Of a DNA stretch of 64,000 nucleotides, positions 33,576-44,131 are shown piece after piece; within the stretch, counting starts at the first letter, position 1, and every line of letters begins with the position of its first letter. The stretch lies in assembly GCF_003576645.1 (NCBI RefSeq), contig NC_044929.1, positions 23,257,206-23,321,205 of the forward strand, written 5' to 3'. This DNA is from Ipomoea triloba. Taxonomy: Eukaryota; Streptophyta; Magnoliopsida; Solanales; Convolvulaceae. The position numbers and the translations under genes were made by a program. A model generated the notes under the pieces. It made no database searches, had not been told where the DNA came from, and saw only the letters and a program-made list of their open reading frames with translations.

Positions 33576-36504
33576 TTAAATAACAGCTCGATCTTTGGAG
33601 CTGCTTTTCTGCAAGAACTTGGCATACCACTGCTGAGAGTACTTGGGATATCTCGACCGTTCCTTGTCATCCAAATCTACATAGTACAGACCGAACCCGC
33701 CCTTGTAGCCACTCAGTAACTCCAAACCATCCAAGAGTGACCATGCAAAGTACCCAATAATGTTTGATCCATTTCTTAAAGCAAAAACAGCATATGAATA
33801 GGGTTAGTAATTAACCTGCAGTTTCACTATTGAGTATTGAGACTTTAGTGTGTATATACCTTATAGAATCGAGAACAGTCCCGATGAAGGCTTCAAAATA
33901 CTCGACTCTTGGTGTGTCGTTCAACGTCCCATTGCGTGGCATCTGCTGGCCTGTCAAGATTAATTGTAAATATTAAGGTTTATGCTTCACACTTCTGGTC
34001 TGACAGGCAGAATTGCAGACGTTTACTAACCGTTTTCATGAATATATATAGGCGGGTTGCCATAGAACTGCTTAAAATGCTCTAAAATCTTGTAAAGACC
34101 TTCTGGCATTACTGGAAACTGAAACAGACATACATGATCCTTTATAGCCAACTGCTTCAAGAAAATGAGAGTTTTACATTATGAAATTATACTTTAATTT
34201 GCTCAGCTTACCTGGCCTTTAGGTGCACTATCAGGAACTAATCCCCAAAAACCAATAAAACAAAACAAAACAAAGGATATCAGTAACTTCAGCAAGTAAA
34301 GACATTGACAGGTATATGTATGTATTATATATATATCTGAATTGAAGTCATACAAAAAACAGTTACTCCAATGTCATTTGAGAAGCTCATGAATGGGCTT
34401 TTAGAATTGTTGTCTTTGTTTTTGACAATAATTGTAGTATAGTGGTTGATGCCAATGAAGTCTGCTGAACCCTTAACTAGGTTAGCTTCATCCTCGGTGA
34501 AGGCTGGTAGCCGCGTGCCAACAATGTTTTTCATGATGTCGGGGTAATCTCCAAATATCAACGGATCAATAAGCCTGCACTTGGAAGAAGTGGGCCAGAA
34601 TTGAAAGACGTGTTCCATCTCAACTAAAAGATTAAACCGATAGCGAAACTGGGGATTAAACGTGTTAAGTAGTTTAATTTTAAGCTTTACCATCCGACAT
34701 AGAAGGTTAACAGACGTTGAACTGCAGCAAGATCCTCTTCTGAATTCGAAAAAGGAGAAAGCCCAAAAGTGTAGGTATTAAATCCTATGGTACCATGTTG
34801 GGTGGGCTGCATTATGGCACGACATCAGAGAACTGAAAGATGTGTTCTGTCTTAACTAAAACCTTAAACTGGAGGTGAGATTATACATTTATACCCGTAC
34901 AACATATGTTTTTTTTTTTTTTGAAAACAAGTACAACATATGTTAGTCGTACTAATTACTAAAGTACCTTGTATTTTGTTCTGTAAAGGCTCACTGCAGA
35001 CGCGTGTGCAAGTAACATGTTATGACCAGCAATGTATGGTTCTGTTGATGAGTTCCCGGGGCGACAGATAAAAGGTATGCTGCAATGCCGTGGGGGTAAG
35101 AATCCTTCGTCGTAACCTCCTATGATAAATACATTCGGTTCGTTTAAGGTTGTCCAGTGCAGAACTCTGTCGCCAAACGCCTTGAAGCATACATCTGCAT
35201 ATGCAGTGAAGTCCTCCCTGCAGAGGGAAACAGAAAAAGAAAATAAAAAAAAAAATTTAATGCCATTCTAAAACCACCTCTAATTTGCATTTTCTTTTGC
35301 ACACAATTGCATCTAGCATACACAATCTTTCTGTTAAGCCATCCTGCATATTCATCTTCAAGTGCCTGTGGTAGATCACTGTGACTCAGTGTAACATGTG
35401 GCTCGATTCCTACGAGAAACGAGCAACTGTCAGCTTAAGGTTTTAATCAAGACGGAACACATCTTTCAATTTAAGGAAATCCGGTTATCACCATGGCTGA
35501 TAAGTTCGTCGATGAGATTGTTGTAGTACTGCAAGCCCTTCTCATTGACAGGTCCTCTGCCATCTGTAAATCACCATTTGACACCATATTTCAGTTTCAG
35601 ACTACCATGCCTGCTAGAAATAAGGTGATAGGAAATGTGGGGCCGACCCAATCAAGTTGGTCGGACGGTTAACTTGGTAGTCACAAGATTCCAAGTTCAA
35701 TTCCCAGTAGGAGTGGTCTATTGACCTTCTTAGTTTGAGTCAATCAGCTATGGATCCTAGACTGGTTTGTGGGTTTTCTGGTCTCAAAAAAAAGGTAATA
35801 TAGAAATGCACATGGAAGCTAGCTAACATACTAGGAATAAGTCTTGACCATGAAATGGAGAATCTGTAGGCTTCCAGGTTTGTTTCAGACATTAAACGGA
35901 CATCTTCCTGAAAATACATCATTCACATGATGATTAAACGTTAACATTATAACATATTTATGTGTTTCCAACAAGATAATATCATATATCAAAACATCAT
36001 CATGCATAACTACAAAAAGGACAAATTCACTCACCTTGTATTTGTGGTACTGATCACAGGCTACATCTCCATTGCCTCCACCATACATACCTTGAAAAAC
36101 AAAATTGCAGAAAACGAAACGAATGTGAATTTAAGTTGATAACGAGACTACACATTTATTATTATTATAATATAAATTGCAGAAAGGTATGTTTAAGGCT
36201 AGACCTTCATAAGCGTAAGTATCCCAAATGCTAGGAGTCCTTCCATCTTCCAAAGCTGCTCCTTCAACCTAGAAATTAAAACAGTCGACAAGAAATGATG
36301 ATACCTTATTTCTATCGAATTGTGTACTATAAAATAAAGAAACATGGGAAAAAGGAAAAAGAAACACACTTGATAAGCAGAAGTTCCGGACCCAAAAATG
36401 AAACCAGAGGGGAAGTCATCTCTGGTAAAATTCCCCACCCCAGAAACCAAAGGTGAAGAAGAAAACAAGCAAGAAAGCAGTAGAAGATGCAGCATAATCT
36501 TCAT
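33576..36504 (-). CDS. BGLU: Glycoside hydrolase family 1 beta-glucosidase
   Basis: Hydrolyses beta-D-glucosides, in plants usually glycosylated hormones, phenolics or defence compounds. Thirteen exons, minus strand: 36504-36370, 36268-36205, 36090-36035, 35907-35832, 35563-35492, 35409-35322, 35217-34968, 34806-34691, 34574-34354, 34237-34212, 34118-34031, 33950-33860, 33774-33576; 493 aa, the usual length, all phases consistent. A signal peptide ([20 protein letters not shown]) points to secretion or the vacuole. Family motifs: [35 protein letters not shown], acid/base Glu in [17 protein letters not shown], nucleophile Glu in IYIHENG, and WSLLDGLE near the aglycone site. Exon 10 is only 26 nt. 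Both catalytic glutamates are present, so activity is expected. Introns contain a SINE and a 22-bp retroinsertion. TATA-like TATATATAAATA at about 36552-36563. Confidence 0.94.
34897..34942 (-). mobile_element. Minimal SINE tail insertion with 12-bp TSD
   Basis: A 22-bp insert (34909-34930; minus strand TTGTTTTC then an A-run) sits between perfect 12-bp repeats GTACAACATATG at 34897-34908 and 34931-34942. It lies in the BGLU intron between exons 7 and 8. This is the footprint of a severely 5'-truncated, poly(A)-ended retroinsertion. Confidence 0.65.
35638..35800 (+). mobile_element. tRNA-derived SINE in BGLU intron 4
   Basis: Best-preserved plus-strand member. The head is AAGTTGGTCGGACGGTTAAC then TTGGTAGTCACAAG, with B-box-like AAGTTCAATTCCC. 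The body is TTCTTAGTTTGAGTCAATCA then GCTATGGATCC, ending in an A-run. Imperfect flanking repeats ATAGGAAATG / ATAGAAATG may be the TSD. Related copies lie in other introns of this window. Confidence 0.65.
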
Positions 36505-36551
36505 CGTTTCAGTGCTAATAATTTATTGTGATATTCAATTCTCCATGAATT

Positions 36552-36563
36552 TATTTATATATA
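36552..36563 (-). promoter_or_regulatory. TATA box of the BGLU gene
   Basis: Minus-strand TATATATAAATA about 50-60 bp upstream of the ATG at 36504, implying a very short 5' UTR. Confidence 0.5.
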
Positions 36564-38539
36564 AGATCCAACTTGTAAGTCCTTGCTTTGAAATGCCAGA
36601 GAATTAATAAAGAAACATCTCTTGGCTAGCTTTCTCTATCAGCCCCGCTGCCTGCTGTGATACGGGAAAAAGTTAACTAACACTTTCATGTTTTCCACGT
36701 ACACATTTAGTTTGCTATATTTTATTTCCTCCCGTACTTACCTTGTTTGTTGAATAAAGGGTCTCTATGCCGGGACGGACTCAGAAAATCAAAGAAGGCG
36801 AAATTTAAATGACATTAGAAATGTTAATAACAATATCAAACATCCATAATAGATTTAAATACAAAATACATTATAGAATATTTTTGATAGACTACATAAT
36901 AATTAGGGGTGGAGCCAAAAATATATTTGAGCTAGGTTAAAAAGCTAAAAGCAAGTGCTGCTAGTGAAATTCAAACATGCATGTGAAATAAGCTATTTAA
37001 CAATCATGTTTGAAGTTTCAACCAACTAAACTATTCAAACGTTTCGATTTGGAAGGACCAGAGCTAACATTTTTTGTCCTTTCATTATTTCTTTCTATCT
37101 TTCTTCGGTACTAATTAGATATGTATTGATATGTAGAGGTGGCAGTAAAACTACTTTGCACGAATATGCATGCAGTTTAATTAGACCAAACTAAGAGCAT
37201 CTTTCTCTAATCTATAACACGTAAACTAATATGTATAGCCATATAGGCAACACGTACTTCATATTATGTTGTACAAAAAAGAGGGGAAAAGGTTGTTGTT
37301 TGATGTCCAGGAAGAAGAAGAAAAGAGAGTTGTTGAGAGTAGTTTACCTCATCATTGCCATAGATATTTAATTAATGAATTTAATTTATTTTAAACTTTT
37401 TCTGGTCTGTTGATGTTGTAACGTGTTATGACATTTTCTAAGACCAAGAAGCTAAGTACCATGCAAATTAAATTACGTACCCTTTAGTGTTTGATCCATG
37501 TGTTGAGCTTATAATAATGTTTGAGCTGGTCAATGGTTCAATATTTGTAATTCATTTATTTGTCATTTTGAGGGAGATAGAATTAAAGGCTTTATTAATT
37601 TATTAGCCTAACATGGGACAAACCAATAGTTAATACATGTGCCACCTAAGGAATAGGTTGAGCAAAACTCACAAACATCATGGCTTCATAAAGAAGGGTT
37701 GCGACTGCTTTACAAGTTGTACCCATGTAATGTCAAATCGTCTCTTTTTTGTTATAATTAGAGTATAAAATATGTATTGTATATAAATAGTGGAATTTCA
37801 CATTCTATAAACATACAGTTAATAAGCTTAAGTTTTCAATAGTATTACCGTTCATTACTCATAAAACTCCATCGATTCACATTCCTAATTGTTATTGCCT
37901 AATACCCCATTATCCCATGTCTAGAATCTAACAATATAATTTTATAATATGATGGTCAAACTAACTAATGCTCATATTCAATCTTTTAATGGACCTTGAC
38001 ATCGAGAATTGAATGAATGATATGGAAGATATTGAATAGTTTTAAATTAACTATTAGGGTGCATACGTGGAAGTCCAAGTGCCTTATTGCATAAAATTTG
38101 TTTTTGGTATCATCTAATATACACAAAAATTTGCTTCTTTCTTATGTATTTAACGTGACAATTCTTTGAATAGTTAAGTTTGTCTAATTGTTGCCTATAA
38201 GCCGCTCAATTAGTCACATGATACATCAAGTCTCACCAACATAAACGTGAAAGCGATATCTCAAAGTGAGCAGACCAAAAACTAAGAACTCTTGAAGTTG
38301 GGATTCTATTCTAACGTTACCGCAACATCATGGTTGCCAACGTTGACGTTGAAATACTATTCTGTTACGTTTAACGTAAAATTCCTAGGACACTAACAGA
38401 CAGGATGCGGAAAATATCCATTTGCTTTTCCGTTTAATGAATGCTTCATAAAATAAAAATCAAAAGATTTTCTTGCTCATTCTCATTCTCAACACCATTG
38501 AATTACACAAGTGGTGGAGAATTGGAGATCCATAGATTG
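36564..38539. other. Intergenic spacer
   Basis: About 2 kb of AT-rich sequence between divergent BGLU and the gene at 38540. No gene, RNA or clear mobile element recognised. Confidence 0.6.
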
Positions 38540-40192
38540 ATGAAGCAGCGATCAATGTCGCCCAAAACCCTCGATCCAAGGCGTGCTATAGAGAACTGTA
38601 TATTTCACTTGCACAGTTGGAGGCCATTTCAGGTTCAATCCAAAACCCTAGACTCCTCCGATTCCGCTAAACCTTATGCCGCCCAAGGCAATGGCTTCTT
38701 CAGCAAGCGCCCCTGCCGTGCCGATCGAGCGACGGCGTTCCCGATTGACGCCCTCGACATGTCGAAGCTGAGTTTGTTCGACGAAGACCGCCCCTTGTCC
38801 GCTCACAAACGGGATAGCGGCATCCGCTGGATCGCTCGGAAGCGGCGCCGTCGCGGCTCCAGGTCGGTCTCCGGGAGAAGCAGTGACCGCAGCGGGACGC
38901 GCCTGAGGTGCTGCTCCGTCGGCGCATCGGCGGCTTGTGGCACGTGCTCTGATTTTCCGATGGCGCCTGGGACGGATTCGAGCGGGGAGCTTTTCGTGAA
39001 TGGGGATGTGAATTGGGCGTCGGATGTGAGTGAGGCGGCGAGGAATTCGAGGAGGAGGGAGAGGGACGGCGGAAGTGCCGAGAGGGAGAGTTCGATTGCT
39101 GCTTCCCATTCCCAAATTGGGAATGCTGAAAGCCAAGGTAATGAGTCCGGGTATGGAAGTGAACCAGGGTATCGAGGCGACGGGGAGATAGGATATGGGG
39201 ATGAGTTCGATGAAGAAGAAGATGATCAACGGCTGTTATTCTGGGGCCATGAATTTGGAGGTATCCCCTCAACTTTTCTCAATCCTCATTACTTCACTTA
39301 AAGCTATTCTTTCTGAAATTTTTCTAACAATATCTAATGTTATGAGCCAATTTGCCTTGTTTAAATTGCATAGTTAATGTTCATTGCATTGCATGATAAT
39401 TTCACTTTCTACTTCAGTGATACCCAGATTTTTCAAAAATGAACTATAGAAACGATGAACAATCAACAAGTTTAGTTGGAAAAGATTATGATTTCTAGCT
39501 AAAGTATAAAGCCTGCCTAATGGTCATTTCATGGAGTCCCCATGAAATCTTACATCACTGGAATTTCTTGAACCAAACTTTTTGTTATCTGAGGTAGGAG
39601 AAAGCAGTAGCTATTTCAGGGATACAATGTCGGGTTATGGACCATCCATCTATAATCTGACACTTGAAGTGAAGGAGAAGATTGAAGTTCGATAAGTGTA
39701 GTGGGGTTGGCTAACTCACAGGTTGCCCATGAATAGAAAATAGGGATGAAACGTCAAACTATGAATATAAGGGCATAGATTAATGTATTACTTAAATGTA
39801 TGTCAAGTGTAAAGAGCGGCATCAGAAGTTGAAATTTTCTTGAGCAAACTGTTTCTCTTTCGAAAGTGCCTGTTGGTTGGTTAACTGAGAAATGGTTTAG
39901 CACTTGACCTTTTGGTCAAGTGGTTGGAATGAATGTATACAACATGGTACAACCTATGCAGTCTGCTATGTTGTTCCTTCTTCAAGTCATTAATCTCAGG
40001 AAATTACACTGTTATAACTGGTGCTATATATTCAAGTCTGAACCTACCAAATTGTTGCTGAATGCTGACCTGTCTCTTGTATATTGTACAGCCTCTAAAG
40101 CGGAGAAGATGGGCAAGAACGCATTGCAGAAAGCTCATCATAGATGCCGGCGTAGGAAGCATGACATCAAAATGGTAGATCTCATGACATAG
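38540..40192 (+). CDS. Unrecognised plant protein with acidic and basic C-terminal segments
   Basis: I do not recognise the family. Two exons: 38540-39260 and 40092-40192 (273 aa), in phase with clean GT-AG borders. Start chosen at MKQRSMSPKTLDPRRAIENC because a TATA-like ATAAAATAAAAA lies at about 38449. The same frame is open upstream to an ATG at 38441 (33 extra residues), which is probably leader. Features: a possible conserved N-terminal block (NCIFHLHSWRPFQ), a basic run KRRRRGSRSVSGRSS that could be nuclear localising, a Cys-containing stretch, an acidic segment (DEFDEEEDDQRLLFWGHEFG) and a strongly basic C-terminus (KAHHRCRRRKHDIKMVD). No membrane segment or enzyme motif. Exon 1 is GC-rich against AT-rich surroundings. 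The clean second exon in phase argues it is a real gene. Confidence 0.7.
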
Positions 40193-41031
40193 CAAAGTTT
40201 CATTGGCAAATATGTAAAGCTGCTGATGTGCCCGCCCTCAAATGTCACAACTCACAAACAACACACCATTTGTTCTTGGCTGCCCCCAGCATTTTAGTAC
40301 TCTGGAAAGTTAAGGATGTCTATAATCTGGATATGCTTCAGTGTGATGAGATATATATGTTGTATTTATATATAATGAGAGCCTATTTAATTATTTATAT
40401 GGTAAACAAACATTCAGGCTAGGCTGTATGCTCTATACTATTGTAATCCTTTGAAATGTCTAGAAAATGTTTTGTTAATGTGAAAAAAATACAAAAGCTT
40501 CAAATGCCAAAAAACTTTCTTTCTCAGAATGCAACTATAATGTCAGAGGTTTGCCTATTACAGAATCTTAATGAAGTATAAATTTAAAATCTTGTAATTA
40601 TCATGTTAACTGTCGGATCAACTTAGTTGGAAGCTGACCAAACCTTGAAGCATAGAATCTCAAACATAGGTAAGAAACTAAATATTGGAAAATATTTTTT
40701 TTAAATAATAATAGAGCGGAGGGCAAAATGGTAAATTCACTCAAAAACTAAGCACCTATATAAAGGGCATCGCAAGCCGGAGGAGTTTAAATTGGAAACT
40801 AAACTAAAATCAGGCATAAGGCTTCCCATCAGCGAGGAAGTGAGTGAGTGAGTGAGAGAGAGAGAAGATCAACGAATTTCCGGCGACATTTTCTCACCGT
40901 CCGGCAGATTTCTTAACGCAGTATAGTTTACATACACTCATTGTATATACTGATATCGACATTCATACATCCATATATATAGAGAGAGAGAAAGAGAGAG
41001 AGAGTGAGTGCGAAAAAGTGAAGGGCGATAT
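40193..41031 (+). promoter_or_regulatory. Intergenic region, UXS promoter and 5' UTR
   Basis: TATA-like CTATATAAAG at 40756-40765 lies about 270 bp before the UXS start, implying a 5' UTR near 240 nt. That leader contains two GA-rich tracts (about 40844-40866 and 40980-41006: GAGAGAGAGAAAGAGAGAG), typical of plant 5' UTRs. The first 500 bases hold the 3' UTR of the preceding gene and nothing else recognised. Confidence 0.55.
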
Positions 41032-43646
41032 ATGGCATCGGAGCTGATCTACCGAGGTCAGGAGTCCCAGCCGGTGACGGACGCGTACACCCCGAAGCCG
41101 CCGAAACCGTGGCTGAGTTTGAATCGGTCGATCAGTTACATACTGCGTGAGCAGCGTCTGGTTTTCCTTTTCGCCGGAATGGCCATCGCCACCTTCATCT
41201 TCGCCCTACTCCCCTCGTCTAATCCTCCTTACACTCAGGGCTACGACTCGATCTCCGCCTCGCATTTTCCTTCCCAATCGGCTCAGCCTCACCGCCTCAT
41301 GTATCAGAAGCGTATTAGATTCGAGGCGTTCAATTCTGGCGGGAAGATTCCGCTGGGGCTGCAACGGAAGGGTTTGAGGATCGTGGTGACAGGTGGGGCC
41401 GGCTTTGTGGGGAGCCATCTGGTGGACCGTCTGATCGCCAGAGGCGACAGCGTGATCGTCGTCGATAACTTCTTCACCGGCCGGAAGGATAACGTGATGC
41501 ACCATTTCGGAAACCCCAGGTTCGAGCTCATCCGACACGACGTCGTAGAGCCTCTTCTGTTAGAAGTGGACCAGATCTACCACCTCGCTTGCCCCGCATC
41601 GCCCGTTCACTACAAGCACAACCCCGTCAAGACTATCATATCCTTTCAATTATTTATAATCTCCACTCCCATTTCTGTTTTAATTTTTTATTAATAAATT
41701 AAAAATCCCGTCTTGACACAACATTACAATAATCCTTAATTCTCTTGGTGATTGATTTTGGGCGCTTCACAAGACAAATGTGGTGGGAACTCTGAACATG
41801 CTGGGATTGGCCAAGAGAGTGGGCGCGCGGTTTTTGCTAACAAGTACCAGTGAGGTGTACGGTGATCCTTTGCAGCACCCTCAGAAGGAAACTTACTGGG
41901 GAAACGTCAATCCTATTGGTGAGTAGAACAAGCATGATGATGATGATGATGGTAGATACTGTAAACTGGGTGGTGCAGTTTAATCATTAATGTTAGTTCA
42001 TTCTTTTATCTGTGGATCAAACTGTCCTCTAATGTATGTCTGAGATTATATATACTTTGTTGGGAAATGGTGTCAGGTGTTAGAAGTTGCTACGATGAAG
42101 GGAAGCGTACTGCAGAAACACTGACCATGGACTACCACAGAGCTGCTGGTGTTGAGGTTAGATTAGTCGTTTCTTGTCGGAAGTTGAGACTACATTTGTT
42201 TATGACTATGATGTTACTATATATGCAGTCATGCAGTGCAGTATTGATGATGATTATGTATGATGTTACACGTACTGTATTTTTCCTGTTTAATGAAATC
42301 AACCCAAAACTATATTGTGTTAGGTGAGGATTGCCAGGATATTCAACACATACGGTCCCCGAATGTGCATTGATGATGGTCGTGTTGTCAGCAACTTTGT
42401 TGCTCAGGTGATGTTTTTTCTCTTCTTTTTATTGCAAAGTTGATTTAGTAGCTAATTAAGGATTGGTTAAATGTAGGCCTTAAGGAAGGAGCCAATGACA
42501 GTTTATGGTGACGGGAAGCAGACAAGAAGTTTCCAATTTGTTTCAGATTTGGTAAGTCATTTATCATTTATCAAGGTCTATTGTCTGATAGAGATGCTTT
42601 ATTTAAATCGAGACCCCGGTTATTTTACTATTAATTGCTTGATTTTGTGGCTTTGTATTCGAATTCAAATGTCATGTGTGCCTTTACTTCAAAAGATATC
42701 TGTTTCTGTTATTATTTTTGAAAGTGTTTCCTGTATGTGCAATGACATTATTGCATTCCTTGTTTCTGGACCAGTAATGCACTTTGAAACTGTTGGCACC
42801 TTTTGTTTGAATGGAACTTCAAAGTTCAAGCCCTTTGACCACGAAGTTGTTGTTTTCTATAGATTACTTGTGTATTGAATGCCACTAGCGAGGATCAAGA
42901 ATCAGAAAAAATGATGGTTTCATTACCTGAGGTTTTCTGATTTAGAATTTTCATTATGTCCACTGCCCGGCCAGTTTTGACCACGTATGCTATTCTTCTT
43001 TGTTTTTGGTTTTTGGTTATAGCTGTTTTCTGCACACCTTGTGTTAGTTCATGCATAAAGCTGGAGTCTTTATACATTTAATGTTCGGTCAAGGTTTTGT
43101 CTTTTGGAGTGGGTAAGCTCCAAAGCACCCTAGGCCAAAGAAGCAGCAAGAAGGGTGGTTATGAAGAACAAATTAAAGATAAGTCTAATGCATGTATGTG
43201 TTGGTTCTTTCTTTTTCATTTTAAGGTTGAGGGACTAATACGCTTGATGGAAGGAGATCATGTAGGACCTTTTAATCTTGGGAACCCCGGTGAATTCACA
43301 ATGCTGGAACTCGCTAAGGTAAATGCTCATATCATATCCACCCGACTTTAAGTTGAACCCAAATTAGTCTTATAATGGTTGGTTAGAATGATACACATTG
43401 AACATCGTTTTTGGGCAGGTGGTCCAAGAAACCATTGATGCAAATGCTCAGATAGAATTCAGGCCCAACACAGAGGATGATCCTCACATGAGACAGCCTG
43501 ATATCTCCAAGGCCAAAGAACTGCTTGGGTGGGAACCCAAAGTGGCCCTTAGGAAGGGTCTGCCTATGATGGTACAGGACTTCAGGCAGCGCATCTTTGC
43601 TGACCAAAAAGACGACTCTACTACTTCTTTCATACGCACACCATAG
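41032..43646 (+). CDS. UXS: UDP-glucuronic acid decarboxylase, membrane-bound (UDP-xylose synthase)
   Basis: Converts UDP-glucuronate to UDP-xylose for cell-wall xylan, xyloglucan and glycoproteins. The N-terminal membrane anchor places it in the Golgi as a type II protein. Seven exons: 41032-41637, 41771-41918, 42077-42156, 42324-42407, 42477-42551, 43226-43318, 43419-43646; 437 aa, phases consistent. Cytosolic N-terminus, TM helix [18 protein letters not shown] (about residues 43-60), NAD-binding [37 protein letters not shown], catalytic YDEGKR (YxxxK), [46 protein letters not shown]. The first intron (41638-41770) begins ATATCCTTT and ends AC, a U12-type AT-AC intron; the other introns are GT-AG. 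Convergent with PHR2. Confidence 0.95.
41638..41770 (+). other. U12-type AT-AC intron of UXS
   Basis: The 5' end ATATCCTTT matches the U12 donor consensus, the 3' end is CAC, and no GT-AG alternative keeps the frame. A branch-like TCCTTAAT lies at about 41733-41740, about 30 nt before the acceptor, slightly far for a U12 branch site. Removal joins KTI to [11 protein letters not shown] exactly as in UXS proteins. Confidence 0.85.
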
Positions 43647-44131
43647 CTTCTCAGAACATCATATTTCTTCATCAGTTGGCAGAGCCCAGAGCCATAGCTC
43701 ACCTTCCCACTCCATTTTTGAACAATGGACTATTTATCATAATCATAATTCTTTGATTCATGTTGGTTCTAGTTGAGTTACATGTGAATTTTGAAATGTT
43801 ATTTTAGTTCTAGGGGATGAGATTCTTTAATTCATTTTTTGCCAATTATATTGATTTTACAGAATAGATATCAATCTCTAGCATGAGCAGCTTTTCGACA
43901 AATGACCACAATACAAAAACACACCATAGCCTAGCAAGAAGGCAGTCTGGAAATAGACTAAAGTCACTAAACACTGCTAGCTACAAATGAAGAAAAGACA
44001 GATGAATTTCTATCAACCTTATTTCGTCCAAGGATTCGAGTTTCAGTTTAGACAGCCTCAATACTCCCTGCTTCATTGATGTCAAATGAAGGTACGAGGT
44101 GAAGCTCTTCCCTGGTACAATGATATCTATT
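43647..44131. other. Spacer between convergent UXS and PHR2
   Basis: 3' UTRs of both genes within 485 bp. No other feature seen. Confidence 0.6.

Noticed and set aside
38648..39272. Two long minus-strand ORFs (193 and 190 aa)
   Set aside because: Opposite-strand shadows of the GC-rich exon 1 of the gene at 38540.
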